Below, piece by piece: positions 42,925-56,230 of a DNA stretch of 64,000 nt. Numbering within the stretch: position 1 is the stretch's first letter; the number at the start of each line of letters is the position of its first letter. The translations under genes were made by a program, and so were the position numbers. A model generated the notes under the pieces. It was not told where the DNA came from. It did no database searches and saw nothing but the letters and a program-made list of their open reading frames with translations. The stretch is taken from NCBI GenBank assembly GCA_024226315.1, contig JAAELT010000286.1, positions 1 to 64,000 of the forward strand, read 5' to 3'. Source of the DNA: a bacterium (lineage in GTDB: Bacteria > Acidobacteriota > Thermoanaerobaculia > Multivoradales > J023).

Positions 42925-44064
42925 TCAGGTCGCGTTGTCCAGCCTTTGGAGCAGCCGTCTTCCGACCGCCTCTAAGCGCCAGTCGCGCAGCTCCTCCGGC
43001 AACACCGGCCTGCGACCGCCGAGGAACCTCCTCATCAACTCCTCGATCAGCCGGCGGGTCGCCAATAGCTCGGGGACGACTCCGAGCTCAGCGGCCGCCG
43101 CCGCGACCTCCTGGCGCAGCTCATCGACCCGCCGGCGATGGGGCTTGAGGTCGAGCAACGGCTCGGGGTGGGGCAGGCCTTCCGTCTCGGGCTCGCTGCG
43201 GCTGATGCGTAGCAGCGCCGCGCCGTGGCGGCGCAGTGTCGCCGTGCCCAGCCCCTGGATCCTCGCGAGCGCTTCCCGGTTCCGGGCGGGCCGCCGCGTC
43301 AGCTGCAGCAGGACGCGGTCCTTGACCACGAAGCTGCGCGGCAGGTCGCGTCGCCGCGCCTCCTCCTCGCGCCAGGCGCACAGCGCGCGCAGCCGCGCCA
43401 GCTCGGGCAGCGACAGGCTGGGGAATTGCCGGATGCGCCTGTAGGCTGTCTCCGGGGCGGGCAGAAAGCGCCGAGCGTCCGCCAGCTTCTCGACTGCTTG
43501 CTGGGCCCACACCATGCGCTCCAGATCGAGCAACCGATCGCTCAGCAGCTCGTGGGCCGGCAGTAGATAGGCCACGTCGAGCGCCGCGTAGGCGAGCTGC
43601 GACTCGGCGAGAGGCCGGCGCAGCCAGTTGGTACGGGTCTCGCCCTTCGGAATCTCGGCTTCGAACAGCGTGCGCACCAAACCGGCGTAACCCATGGAAT
43701 GACCGACGCCGGCGATCGACGCCGCGATCTGGGTATCGAAGAGCGGCCGCGGGAACTCACCGAACAGATGGTAGAGAACCTCGAGGTCTTCGCTGCACGA
43801 GTGCAGTACCTTGAGCACGTCGCGGTCGGCGAGGACCGCCTGCAGCGGCGTCAGGTCTCGCAGCGCGATCGGATCGACCAGCCAGGTGGCGTCGTCGTCG
43901 GCCACCTGGACGAGTCCCAGGCCGGGGTAGAAGGTGCGCTCGCGCACGAATTCTGTATCGATGGCCAGGACGCAGGCCCGCGACCAGCGCTCGCCGGCCG
44001 CCGCCAGTTCCTCTGGACTGGTCACGAGCTCGAAGGGTCGTGAGTCTGCCGTAGGCTGCGACAT
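42925..44064 (-). CDS. rnd: Ribonuclease D
   Basis: The protein is 379 residues. The DEDD exonuclease motifs are in order: AIDTEFVRERTFYPGLGLVQ with DxE near residue 36, LHSCSEDLEVL, FDTQIAASI and a final YAALDVAYLLP (Tyr and Asp). An HRDC-like helical region follows (ALCAWREEEARRRDLPRSFV, ILARIQGLG-type). RNase D trims the 3' ends of tRNA precursors and other small RNAs in the cytoplasm. Length and motifs are normal. The start codon overlaps the last base of the MscS stop (TGATG), so the two are translationally coupled on the minus strand, downstream of SecA. Confidence 0.93.
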   Translation of the reverse strand: MSQPTADSRPFELVTSPEELAAAGERWSRACVLAIDTEFVRERTFYPGLGLVQVADDDATWLVDPIALRDLTPLQAVLADRDVLKVLHSCSEDLEVLYHLFGEFPRPLFDTQIAASIAGVGHSMGYAGLVRTLFEAEIPKGETRTNWLRRPLAESQLAYAALDVAYLLPAHELLSDRLLDLERMVWAQQAVEKLADARRFLPAPETAYRRIRQFPSLSLPELARLRALCAWREEEARRRDLPRSFVVKDRVLLQLTRRPARNREALARIQGLGTATLRRHGAALLRISRSEPETEGLPHPEPLLDLKPHRRRVDELRQEVAAAAAELGVVPELLATRRLIEELMRRFLGGRRPVLPEELRDWRLEAVGRRLLQRLDNAT

Positions 44065-45161
44065 CAGGAGGCGCTTCTTTTTCGATCGGGCGCCGCGAGA
44101 TCGGACATCTGGCGGACGTAGAGATCGCGTTTGGGGTAGGGGAACTCGATGCCTTCGGCCTCGAAACGGCTGTAGATCTCGGAGTTGAGGGCGTCGATCA
44201 CCCGGCCGCGGAGTACCGGTTCTTCGACCCAGGCGAGCAGCTCGAGACGCAGGCCGGAGTCTTCGAAGGCCCGGAAACGTACCCGCGGATCCGGCTCCCG
44301 GCGGACACCCGGGTGATCACGCGCGATCTCCAGCAGGAGCTCGCGGACCCGGTCGAGGTCCGACCCGTAGGCCACCTGCAGCTTGATGCGAACTCGTCTG
44401 TGGCGCGCCGGGCCGCCGGCCTCGTTGATGATCTTGGAGTTGGCGAGCACCGAGTTGGGGATGATGATCTCGAGGTCGTCGCGGGTCAGCAGCCGGCTGG
44501 AGCGGATGCCGATGCGCGCGATCTCGCCCCGCTCACCGGTCTCCAGCACGATGAAGTCTCCGACCGTGAACGGTTCGTCAGCGAGAATCGAGACGCCGGC
44601 GAAGAGATTGGCCAGGGTGTCCTTGGCGGCGAGGCCCAGGGCCAGGCCGGCGACGCCGGCCGACGCCAGCCACCCGGATACCGACACGCTCCATGCGAGC
44701 AGGAGGAAGTAAATGCCGCCCGCCACGAGGATCACCGTGGCCGCGTTCTCGAGCACGGGCAAGGTCTGGGGTTGGACGAAGTTGAAACGCTCGTGATTGC
44801 GCGACAGGGCTCCGAGCACCAGTCGCGTGAAGCGCAGCGCGAAGCCGAGCCACAGCAGGATCGCAACCGTCGCCAGGATCGATCGAGCGTAGCGATCGAA
44901 CGGTTCCGGGACGGCGAGCAGCAGCAACGCCAGGTGAATACCGATCAGCAGGATACTGGCCGAGACCGGCCCCCGGAGCAGTGCGAAGGCACGGTCGTCG
45001 AGCTCGGTCCGCGTCCGCCGGGTCAAGACAGGCAGGGCGCGTGCCAGCATCAGCTCGGCCACTTTGGCCGCCACCGCTGATCCGGCCAGGATCAGGATCG
45101 CCCGGACCCAGGGGTCAGAGCCCAGGACGGCGATCAGGTCTTCGAGATGCTCGCGGCTCAT
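44064..45161 (-). CDS. MscS-type mechanosensitive channel
   Basis: The protein is 365 residues. Helices 1-4 (AILILAGSAVAAKVAELML, ISASILLIGIHLALLLLAV-like, LATVAILLWLGFALRF, VILVAGGIYFLLLAW) lead into the pore helix ASAGVAGLALGLAAKDTLAN, the Gly/Ala-rich TM3 of the MscS pore. The beta domain begins EPFTVGDFIVLETGERGEIARIGIRSSRL, a hallmark of the family, and is followed by IIPNSVLANSKIIN. Such channels open under membrane tension and release small solutes during osmotic downshock. The gene sits between SecA and RNase D on the same strand; no functional link among the three is evident. Confidence 0.92.
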   Translation of the reverse strand: MSREHLEDLIAVLGSDPWVRAILILAGSAVAAKVAELMLARALPVLTRRTRTELDDRAFALLRGPVSASILLIGIHLALLLLAVPEPFDRYARSILATVAILLWLGFALRFTRLVLGALSRNHERFNFVQPQTLPVLENAATVILVAGGIYFLLLAWSVSVSGWLASAGVAGLALGLAAKDTLANLFAGVSILADEPFTVGDFIVLETGERGEIARIGIRSSRLLTRDDLEIIIPNSVLANSKIINEAGGPARHRRVRIKLQVAYGSDLDRVRELLLEIARDHPGVRREPDPRVRFRAFEDSGLRLELLAWVEEPVLRGRVIDALNSEIYSRFEAEGIEFPYPKRDLYVRQMSDLAAPDRKRSAS

Positions 45162-45186
45162 CGTGCGGCGGTCCGCGAGCCGTCGG

Positions 45187-47940
<2,754 letters not shown>

Positions 47941-48062
47941 GGAATCGTTCTCTCACGCGGAAGATCAGGGAGGGGAGGGGCCGGCCGGCAAAGAATCCAG
48001 CCAGCGGGGACCGGACGCCTCGGGCGACCCGGGGCGTCAGTCTATCAGAGCAGGGAGCCCCG

Positions 48063-48935
48063 TCAGGGACCGGTGCCGTCGAGGATGTAGCCGCGCGGGT
48101 TGACCGCCCGGCCGTCGACGTGCACCTCGTAGTGGACGTGGGTACCGGTGGCGCGCCCTGAGGAGCCCACCAGCCCGATCACGTCGCCACGCTTGACTTG
48201 CTGGCCGACCTTTGAGTGGATACGCGACATGTGGCCGTAGCGGGTCATGAAGCCGAAACCATGGGAGATGTACACCGCGTTGCCGAGCCCGGCGACACGC
48301 CCGGCGCGGGTGACGATGCCGTCACCGGTGGCCAGGACTTCCTTGCCCGCCGGCGCCACGATGTCGATGCCGCGGTGGAACGCCCGATCTCCGTCGAACG
48401 GATCGCTGCGGTAGCCGAAGCCGCTGGTCAGCAGGCCTCGCACCGGAGTCACGGCCGGGGTGGCGGAGATCAGGGAGTAACGCTCGTCGAGCTTGCGCTC
48501 CAGCATCTGCATGCCGGTGTTCATCTCGATCAGGGTCCCTTCGAGGGCCGCCATCTGATCGCCCATCGCGGAGTCGTACTCGTCGGGGCCGGGGCCGCCA
48601 ATGCCGCCTTCTTCGCTTGGCGACAGCTCGGTCACGCCGGCGACGATCGCCAGCTTGTGAATGCGCTGCTGGTAGTCGGCGACCTGCTGCTCCAGGTCCC
48701 TGATGCTGGTCTCGAAGCCCTGGTTGACCGTGCGAAGGTCGGAGTTCTCCACTCTCACCTGCTCGAGCTCGCCGCGGTCGAAGCTGGTGTTGAAGTAGGC
48801 GATGGTAGCGAGGATGCCGCCGACGGTGACCAGCGCCAGGGTGGCCGCGATGAGGCCGACCTGGAGAGACGAGAGCCGCCATTTGCGGAACTTGGCCCGC
48901 GCGTGGGGGACGAAGATGATGGTGTGCTGTTTCAA
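48063..48935 (-). CDS. Membrane-anchored M23 peptidase (LytM/NlpD-type)
   Basis: The protein is about 290 residues from TTG 48935 (KQHTIIFVPHARAKFRKW); a TTG at 49001 in the same frame is an alternative. One transmembrane helix (VGLIAATLALVTVGGILATI) is followed by a coiled coil (VRVENSDLRTVNQGFETSI ... LEQQVADYQQRIHKL), then a LytM domain: GLLTSGFGYRSDPFDGDRAF with HRGIDI, NAVYISHGFGFMTRYGHM and GTHVHYEVHVDG. The metal ligands HRGID and HVHYEV are intact, so it is probably an active D-Ala/mDAP-region endopeptidase, unlike the degenerate EnvC/NlpD. It precedes SecA on the same strand. Confidence 0.86.
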   Translation of the reverse strand: MKQHTIIFVPHARAKFRKWRLSSLQVGLIAATLALVTVGGILATIAYFNTSFDRGELEQVRVENSDLRTVNQGFETSIRDLEQQVADYQQRIHKLAIVAGVTELSPSEEGGIGGPGPDEYDSAMGDQMAALEGTLIEMNTGMQMLERKLDERYSLISATPAVTPVRGLLTSGFGYRSDPFDGDRAFHRGIDIVAPAGKEVLATGDGIVTRAGRVAGLGNAVYISHGFGFMTRYGHMSRIHSKVGQQVKRGDVIGLVGSSGRATGTHVHYEVHVDGRAVNPRGYILDGTGP

Positions 48936-49141
48936 GGGCTTGGCGTTCGATCCGAAGTCGGTTGAGGTGGAACCGGACGGTGGGAACCGACCGGGACTCA
49001 ACGCCCCTCCCAGGAGAAAACCGGGCGATCAAATCCGGCTCTGCAGCTCTAACGGCAGCTCTGACGGCAACTAACAAACTGACCGAATGGCTGGATTGTA
49101 CCCAAAACTCGGAAAGAGTCAAGCGTCTTACATATTGGCAC

Positions 49142-50155
49142 TTAGCTATATGTAGGAGTGGCCGGAGCGGACCCCTCGCGGGCGGTGGTCTGCTCGAGCA
49201 GGTCCACCAGCAGAGCCCAGACCTCGTCGGGTTGATCCATCATCAACCAGTGGCTGGCTCCGCCGACGCGGCGCACAGGTAGATCGGGTCGCAGATTGTG
49301 CAGGCTGATCGGCAAGGTGTTGAGGTCGCTGACCATCCCGACTACCGGACCATCGTACCTGTCGAGCGCCACTAGCGGGTTGTACGACGCGGAGCCCTCG
49401 AGCATGCCGATGGCGATCTCTACCGGCACTTCCGCGAGCTGATCGAGCACCAGATCGGCGACGTCCGGACGGGCTCCCATCAGCATCTGACGGAAGTACC
49501 AGTCGAGCTCTTCGGCTGGATCTCGCCGCAACTGATCGAGAAAGTGTCGGCGTTGTTCTTCGCTCTCGCGGCTCTGGTCGCCGCTGGGATCGACCAGCAG
49601 CAGGCCGGCAATGCGCCGTGGGTGGGAGCCCGCGTACTCGATCGCCGCCGAGGCCCCGAGGCTGTGGGCTACCAGGATCGTGCGGCGGCAGCGCAGACCG
49701 TCGACCACGGCGCCGATGACCCCGGCGAGCGCGGGGATGGAGTAGTCACCGTCCGCCGCCGGATCGGAGCCGCCGTGCCCGGGCAGATCGACGGCGACCG
49801 TGTGCAGCGCGGGGCCGGCCGCGGCCAATTGCGGCGACCACTGTTCCGCTCGTCCAGCGAGACCGTGGACGAAGACCACCGGCAGCCTGCCGTCGCGGTG
49901 GCGCTCGAGCACGCGCAGAGTGCCGGCCGGTCCCGGGATCCAGGACTCCGTCGTGTCGGTCGGCGGTACGAGTGGCGGTACCTCCGGCGGGTCATCGCGC
50001 CGACGATCCAGGCTCCTCGCGGCCAGTCTGCGGTTTCCGGCCAACATCGCGGTGACCGCGAGGCCCAGGGCGCCCAGGCCCAGCCAGCCCCACAGACCGG
50101 GTCCGCGGTGTCTGCGGTGTCGCCGCCTCGGACGGGCGTTTATCTTGTGCCGCAT
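49142..50155 (-). CDS. Alpha/beta hydrolase, membrane-anchored
   Basis: The protein is 337 residues. An Arg/His-rich N-terminus (MRHKINARPRRRHRRHRG) precedes one hydrophobic helix (LWGWLGLGALGLAVTAML), so the domain is probably outside the cytoplasmic membrane. The hydrolase fold begins VVFVHGLAGRAEQW (oxyanion region), then VAVDLPGHGGSD, the nucleophile elbow VAHSLGASAAIEY, LLLVDPSGD and the catalytic His in GGASHWLMMDQP. The active Ser and His are in place; the acid is most likely the Asp in VSDLNTLP. Substrate unknown. It follows the helical periplasmic protein gene on the same strand, 90 nt downstream. Confidence 0.83.
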   Translation of the reverse strand: MRHKINARPRRRHRRHRGPGLWGWLGLGALGLAVTAMLAGNRRLAARSLDRRRDDPPEVPPLVPPTDTTESWIPGPAGTLRVLERHRDGRLPVVFVHGLAGRAEQWSPQLAAAGPALHTVAVDLPGHGGSDPAADGDYSIPALAGVIGAVVDGLRCRRTILVAHSLGASAAIEYAGSHPRRIAGLLLVDPSGDQSRESEEQRRHFLDQLRRDPAEELDWYFRQMLMGARPDVADLVLDQLAEVPVEIAIGMLEGSASYNPLVALDRYDGPVVGMVSDLNTLPISLHNLRPDLPVRRVGGASHWLMMDQPDEVWALLVDLLEQTTAREGSAPATPTYS

Positions 50156-50159
50156 CGGT

Positions 50160-50226
50160 GATGCTCGAGACGGTGATGCTCAAGGAAATGGTAATGCTCG
50201 AGGACTGTGATGCTCAAGAAAACGGT
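50160..50226. repeat. Degenerate short tandem repeat, four units
   Basis: Four adjacent 15-18 nt units begin GATGCTC or AATGCTC and alternate CGAG and CAAG: starts at 50160, 50175, 50193 and 50209. The unit ends in GGT or TGT. It lies in the short gap between the hydrolase and the periplasmic protein genes. Several ATGs are present, but no product is evident. Confidence 0.55.
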
Positions 50227-50245
50227 GGATCTCGCGGGGACGATG

Positions 50246-51532
50246 TCAGCGCGTTCCCTCGTCGCCGGCGGTATTCTCCTCGGCAGCGGCGCCAGGTTCC
50301 GCATCACCCTCTGCTTCGCCCTCGATCAGCTCCGCCGCCAGCGTTGCGCGGTGGAACTCGACGAAGCGGGGCGAAAAGAAGCTGACCGTGGGCACCGGTG
50401 GCTCGGTGCGCTCGCAGGCGGACAGATCCAGGCCCGCGAGCTCGATCAGATCCTCGTCTTGCTCGCCGCCGAGGACCCACAGCGCGTGCCGGGACGCGGC
50501 TCGCAACAGACAGGCGTGAGACCGGGCCCGGCGGTCGCGCGAGAAGTCCGCTTCCACCAGCAGATCGAGGGACGTCTGGGGCTCGCCGCCGAAGAAGGCC
50601 TCGGCGGCGCGAGCGAGCTTCTCGGGCGGACGTCGCGCCGCGCGGCGCAGGGCGGCGACGGCCACCGTCAACTCGTCGGTGAGCGCCGAAAGCTTGTTCG
50701 CGCCCGCTCCCGCCTTGCTCTCGACGATCGACGCGAGCACCTGGTCGACGGCCGCCACGCTCGCGCCAAGTCGGCGCGGGTAGGGCGCCAGGCTCGAAAT
50801 CGAGCGCAGCACCCGGCGAGCGCTCTGCTCGGCGTCCTGCACCTTCTCGAGCGCGTCGGCGGTCGCCGCGTTGAGCTCACCGAGGCGTTCGCGCGCGCCG
50901 ACCACACAGGCCTCGACGGCATTCATCGCCTCACCTGCACCGTTCTTGGCGCCGTCGAGCAGGTCCAGGTCAGCCTGATCGCGACCTTCACCTAGCAACT
51001 CGCGAGCCGATCGCAACTTGTCCTCGGCGGCGCGTTGCCGCGCATCGAAAGAGGGCTCTCCCGACTCCCAGATTGCTGCCAGCTCTGGCGTCCGGCTCAG
51101 GGTCGCGAGTGCGTCGCGCCGTTCGGCGACCTGGTCGAGCAGGCCTTCGACTTCGGCGGCGGCGTCACGGACCTGGCGCAGGTGATTGCGGCAACGCTCA
51201 CGGCGGTCGGTGAGGTCACCGGCGTGCTTGGACCTCTGAACCTGCCCCTGACGCTCTGATTCCGCGAAGGATTCGAGCGCCATCCGGCAATCGCCACTCT
51301 CGGCGAGAGCGACGCCCAGAAAGTAGTGCGGTACGTAGGCGGTCTTCAGCAGCCGGTTGACCTTCTCCCGTGGACGCTCGGCGATGGCTGCGCGAAAGAA
51401 ACGCGCGGCATCGTCGAAGCGCGTCGCCTCGACCGCAGCGACGCCCAGCTTGTAGGCTTCGCGGGAGTCGGCCGCCGCGACGCCGGCAGAGAGAGCCAGA
51501 CACAACGTGGCCAGTGCAACGGCTCGCCTCAT
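50246..51532 (-). CDS. Secreted helical repeat protein coupled to Ser/Thr kinase
   Basis: The protein is 428 residues from ATG 51532. A signal peptide (ATLCLALSAGVAAA) is followed by a TPR-like pair (KLGVAAVEATRFDDAARFFRAAIAERPR and YFLGVALAESGDCRMALESF), then long helices rich in Ala, Glu and Arg with coiled-coil character (RQRAAEDKLRSARELLGEG, ARRVLRSISSLAPYPRRLG) and an acidic C-terminal tail (GEAEGDAEPGAAAEENTAGD). No enzymatic motif was seen. Its start overlaps the stop of the upstream kinase (ATGA), so production is coupled to the kinase and it is a strong candidate partner or reader of the kinase's extracytoplasmic domain. Confidence 0.78.
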   Translation of the reverse strand: MRRAVALATLCLALSAGVAAADSREAYKLGVAAVEATRFDDAARFFRAAIAERPREKVNRLLKTAYVPHYFLGVALAESGDCRMALESFAESERQGQVQRSKHAGDLTDRRERCRNHLRQVRDAAAEVEGLLDQVAERRDALATLSRTPELAAIWESGEPSFDARQRAAEDKLRSARELLGEGRDQADLDLLDGAKNGAGEAMNAVEACVVGARERLGELNAATADALEKVQDAEQSARRVLRSISSLAPYPRRLGASVAAVDQVLASIVESKAGAGANKLSALTDELTVAVAALRRAARRPPEKLARAAEAFFGGEPQTSLDLLVEADFSRDRRARSHACLLRAASRHALWVLGGEQDEDLIELAGLDLSACERTEPPVPTVSFFSPRFVEFHRATLAAELIEGEAEGDAEPGAAAEENTAGDEGTR

Positions 51533-53550
51533 TGCCACCAGCCGCTCTCCTTGAAGTAGTCCTCGACCCGGGTCTCGCCGAAAGCCTGGGTACAGCTCGC
51601 CACCTCGTCGAGCGTCACCTCGAGATCGCAGGTCTGGATCTCCTCGTTGTCCGGGTGGCGTAGGTGGATCTTGTACTGCCCCGGAGGCAGCTCGAGATAG
51701 AGCGGCGTCTGCGCCACCTCGGGGAGCTCCTTCAGGTAGCCTTGCGCGTCGGTGATCTCGGTGACCTCCGCCCACGGCACCGCGTTGACGGCGAGCATGC
51801 CCAGAACCGGCTCCGGGGCCGCCGCCGGCGCCACGGCCGGCGGTGGCGCCGGCTCCTCGACCACCGGCTCGGGAGGAATCTCCTCGCCACCTCCCAGCAG
51901 CAGCCATCCGAGCCCCACGACCAGCACCACGGCCGCGGGCACACCCAGCCACTTGATGGTGCCGAGCGGCGGCCGCAAGAAGGTGCGGTAGGTGTCGCTA
52001 CGGGCTGGGTCGATCGGCTGAGTCTCGAGCGGCACCGTCTCGGGAGCGGCCGTCTCGGGAGCGGTAGGGATCTCGGGGACCGCCGTTGTGGCGGCGGGAA
52101 CCTCGGTTTTAGTCTCGGCGACCGCCTGCTCGACGGCGCCCAGGGTCTCCTGATCGAGTTGGATCTCGCGAGTGTCCTGCCTGCCGTCGTCGGCGTCCGG
52201 CGGCGGCTCCTCGGCGATCGGTGTATCCAGGGCGGTCTGGATGCCGGTGAAGTCCTGCCGGGTCATCGTGGCCTCGAGCTGCTCCTTGGCCGCCTCCAGG
52301 TGGCCTTCGGCCACCAGCCTGCTGATCTCGTGCGCGGTCGACGCCAGGTCCGGGGCCTCGAGGTCGGGCAAAGTAGGCATGATCCGGGTCTTGAGTGCCT
52401 CGTCCGCGGCCGGTTGCGGTGGCGTCTCGATGCGAATCGTCGCTTCCGGGGGCGCCACAGCCGAGGGCGTCACAGTCTCGGCCGGCCGCGCCGGGGGCGC
52501 CACCGCCTCGATCGGGCGGGTCGTGCGCCCGGTGTTTTCCGACTCGGGCGGCCGGAGCGCCTCCTGGGCTGGTACCACGGTCGAGATCGTGTATTCGCCG
52601 ATCTTGCCCTCGAGCACGCCCTTGGCGGTGCGCGTGATCTCGCCCGGATCCAGCACGTCGCTCGGTTCCTGGACCACCCCGGCGGTGGGTGGGTCGGGCA
52701 CTGCCATCCCCACTAGCGCCGGCCACTTGCCGGCCGCGACCTCGTTCCTGATTTCGGTGAGCCGTGGGATCAGCTCGCTGAAGGAGCCGAAGCGCCGGTC
52801 CGGTTTCTTCTCCAGGCAGCGACCGACCAGATCGGAAAGCGCTTCGGGACACTCGTCCCAAACGCTGGTCATCGGCGGCGGTACCTTGTAGAGGATCTGG
52901 TAGACCAGTGCCGACAGGGTGTTGCCACGGAACGGACGCTCGAAGGTGAGAAGCTCGTGTGCCAGAACGCCGAACGAGAAGATGTCCGCCCGGTGATCCA
53001 CGTCCGAGCCGCGGATCTGTTCCGGAGGCAGGTAGCTGGCGCTGCCCATGGTGACGCCCTTCTGCGTCAGCTGAGTCTCGGCGCTCGCCAGCTTGGCGAT
53101 TCCGAAGTCCATGATCTTGATGGCGCCGTCCCCGAGCACCCGGATGTTGGCGGGCTTGATGTCGCGGTGGATCACACCCTCGGTGTGCGCGTAACCCAGG
53201 CCGCCGGCCACCTGGAGCAGGATGTCGAGCTTGTCGGCGACGGCGGCCTCGGCTCGCCGCTTGACCATCCGGCTCAGGTCCTCGCCGGAGAGCAGCTCCT
53301 GCACCAGAAAGGGAATCTCGCCCTCGAAGCCGAATTCGTAGACGGTGACGATGTTCTTGTGCACCAGCTTGCCGGCGATCTCGGCCTCGCGCAGGAAACG
53401 CTTGCGCAGGCCAATATCCTCGACCGAGCACACCTTGATCGCCACGTCGCGCTTCAGGTAGGCGTCGCGCCCCTGGTAGACCACGCCGAAGCTGCCCTGC
53501 CCGAGCTTGGCGGTCACCTCGTACTTACCGATTTTCTGGAAGTCGATCAC
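51529..53550 (-). CDS. Transmembrane Ser/Thr protein kinase with extracytoplasmic domain
   Basis: The protein is 673 residues, GTG start. The kinase domain (about residues 8-270) has the glycine loop GQGSFG (17-22), Lys39 in VAIKV, HRDIKPANI (HRD 128-130), DFG (148-150) and GSASYLPPEQI. All catalytic residues are present. A Thr/Pro/Glu-rich linker (270-530) offers many phosphorylation sites. A membrane helix (WLGVPAAVVLVVGLGWLLLGG) follows, then a Pro-rich spacer and a PEGA-like beta domain (LYLELPPGQYKIHLRHPDNE) with two Cys. It acts in the membrane and probably phosphorylates cytoplasmic targets. A TATGAT box 9 nt before the start sits at the end of the upstream Nudix gene. Confidence 0.92.
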   Translation of the reverse strand: MIDFQKIGKYEVTAKLGQGSFGVVYQGRDAYLKRDVAIKVCSVEDIGLRKRFLREAEIAGKLVHKNIVTVYEFGFEGEIPFLVQELLSGEDLSRMVKRRAEAAVADKLDILLQVAGGLGYAHTEGVIHRDIKPANIRVLGDGAIKIMDFGIAKLASAETQLTQKGVTMGSASYLPPEQIRGSDVDHRADIFSFGVLAHELLTFERPFRGNTLSALVYQILYKVPPPMTSVWDECPEALSDLVGRCLEKKPDRRFGSFSELIPRLTEIRNEVAAGKWPALVGMAVPDPPTAGVVQEPSDVLDPGEITRTAKGVLEGKIGEYTISTVVPAQEALRPPESENTGRTTRPIEAVAPPARPAETVTPSAVAPPEATIRIETPPQPAADEALKTRIMPTLPDLEAPDLASTAHEISRLVAEGHLEAAKEQLEATMTRQDFTGIQTALDTPIAEEPPPDADDGRQDTREIQLDQETLGAVEQAVAETKTEVPAATTAVPEIPTAPETAAPETVPLETQPIDPARSDTYRTFLRPPLGTIKWLGVPAAVVLVVGLGWLLLGGGEEIPPEPVVEEPAPPPAVAPAAAPEPVLGMLAVNAVPWAEVTEITDAQGYLKELPEVAQTPLYLELPPGQYKIHLRHPDNEEIQTCDLEVTLDEVASCTQAFGETRVEDYFKESGWWQ

Positions 53551-53559
53551 GGCCGGGGA

Positions 53560-53565
53560 ATCATA
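53560..53565 (-). promoter_or_regulatory. -10 box of the kinase gene
   Basis: TATGAT on the minus strand ends 9 nt before GTG 53550 and overlaps the stop of the Nudix gene. A leaderless kinase transcript would be independent of the upstream gene. Confidence 0.5.
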
Positions 53566-54130
53566 GCATTTCGGATGCTCGGCAAAGCTCGAGCCAGTGG
53601 AAGGCGGCGACCACCAGTGAGTGGGTGATTCGACCCTCGCGTAGGAGCGCCGGGATCTCGCTGCGGGGCACCAGCACCACTTCCAGATCCTCTCCCTCGT
53701 CGGGCTGCGGCTCGACGGTGCGCCGGGCGCCCTCGATCAACCAGGTGGTGCAGACATTGTCCTGGATGGCTGGGTTGGGATGTACGGTGCCGAGCTTCAC
53801 CGGTGCCTCGCCGGTGTAGCCGGTCTCTTCCACGAGCTCGCGCGCGGCGCCCACGCCAGCGTCCTCGCCCGGCTCCAGCACGCCGCCTGGGATCTCGAAC
53901 GTCAAACGGTCGATGCCGTGGCGGTACTGGACCACCAGCACCACCTCGTCGTCTGGTGTCAGGGCCACGACGTTGGCCCAGTCCGGCATACGGAGGACCT
54001 GATATGTGGCCGCCCGCCCGGTGCGTGGTGAGCGGCGCACGATTTCCTGCACGCCAAAGACTCCGCGCTCGAGCACCTCACCGGTCTCGAGCGTCTCCCA
54101 GATTCGGGGTCTTGCAGTCCCAGGCTTCAT
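53561..54130 (-). CDS. Nudix hydrolase, ADP-ribose pyrophosphatase type
   Basis: The protein is 189 residues from ATG 54130. The Nudix box runs from GGVLEPGEDAG through ARELVEETGY, with all Glu residues in place. It is preceded by VVLVVQYRHGIDRLTFEIPG, the strand-loop pattern of ADP-ribose pyrophosphatases (NudF/TrgB-like), and followed by VHPNPAIQDNVCTTWLIEG. These enzymes hydrolyse ADP-ribose to AMP and ribose-5-phosphate and clear nucleotide-sugar byproducts. The upstream in-frame extension lies in the start of the symporter gene region and is ignored. It diverges from the symporter gene by 19 nt. Assignment to ADP-ribose is by motif and length. Confidence 0.88.
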   Translation of the reverse strand: MKPGTARPRIWETLETGEVLERGVFGVQEIVRRSPRTGRAATYQVLRMPDWANVVALTPDDEVVLVVQYRHGIDRLTFEIPGGVLEPGEDAGVGAARELVEETGYTGEAPVKLGTVHPNPAIQDNVCTTWLIEGARRTVEPQPDEGEDLEVVLVPRSEIPALLREGRITHSLVVAAFHWLELCRASEML

Positions 54131-54149
54131 ACCATAACGTCGCGACACG

Positions 54150-55408
<1,259 letters not shown>

Positions 55409-55412
<4 letters not shown>

Positions 55413-56230
55413 CTTCGTTGAACATGAAACGGGTGCTGATCACCGGCGCCGCCCGGGGCCTGGGCCGGGCGATGGCCGAGAGCTTCGCCGCCGAAGGCGC
55501 GGAGGTGGTGCTCACCGACCTCGACGCCGAGGGCCTCGACGACGCCCGCGAAGCGCTGTCGAGCGCCGGCGCGCGCTGCCGCACCTACGTCCTCGACGTC
55601 ACTGATCCGGCCGCCATCGCCGAAGCGCGCGAGGCGCTGCACGCAGACGCTGGCACCGTCGACATCCTGGTCAACAACGCCGGCGTGGTGTTTGGCGGCG
55701 AGTTCCTCGAGGTGCCGCTCGAAAAGCATCACCTGACCTACCGGGTCAACGTCGAGGGCCCGGTCAACATGACTCACGCCTTCCTGGAAGACGTGATCGG
55801 TTCGCCCCGAGGGCACCTGGTGTACATCGCCAGCGCTTCGGGCTACGTCGGGCTGCCGGGCGGCACCACCTACGCGTCCAGCAAGTGGGCGGCGATCGGC
55901 TTCGCCGAGTCGATCCGCGCCGAGCTCAAGCATCAGGGCCATCGCCGGGTGGGGGTCACCACGGTGTGTCCGACCTACATCGCCACCGGCATGTTCGAGG
56001 GCGTCGCGCCGCCCAAGACCACCTCCATGCTCGATCCGGCGCGGATCGCCGCCAAGGTGGTGACTGCGGTCAAGCGCCGCAAGGTCTGGGTACGCGAGCC
56101 CTGGATCGTCAAGATCACGCCGCTGCTCAAGCACGGCCTGCCGACGCCGGTCTCCGACTTCCTGAGCGACGCCTTTGGCGCCTCGAAGAGCATGGACCAC
56201 TGGCAGGGCCACGGCAAGTCCGGGGAATGA
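55409..56230 (+). CDS. Short-chain dehydrogenase/reductase
   Basis: The protein is 273 residues with ATG overlapping the symporter stop. The classical SDR features are VLITGAARGLGRAMAE (TGxxxGxG) near residue 10, LTDLDAEGL, DILVNNAGVVFGG, the catalytic Ser in YIASASGYVG and YxxxK in TYASSKWAAIGF, then VTTVCPTYIATGMF. It would reduce or oxidise a carbonyl/alcohol pair using NAD(P)H; the substrate is unknown. The C-terminus (VSDFLSDAFGASKSM) may bind a membrane or partner. Its stop overlaps the TraB-family gene (ATGA), so all three genes are translated together. Confidence 0.9.
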
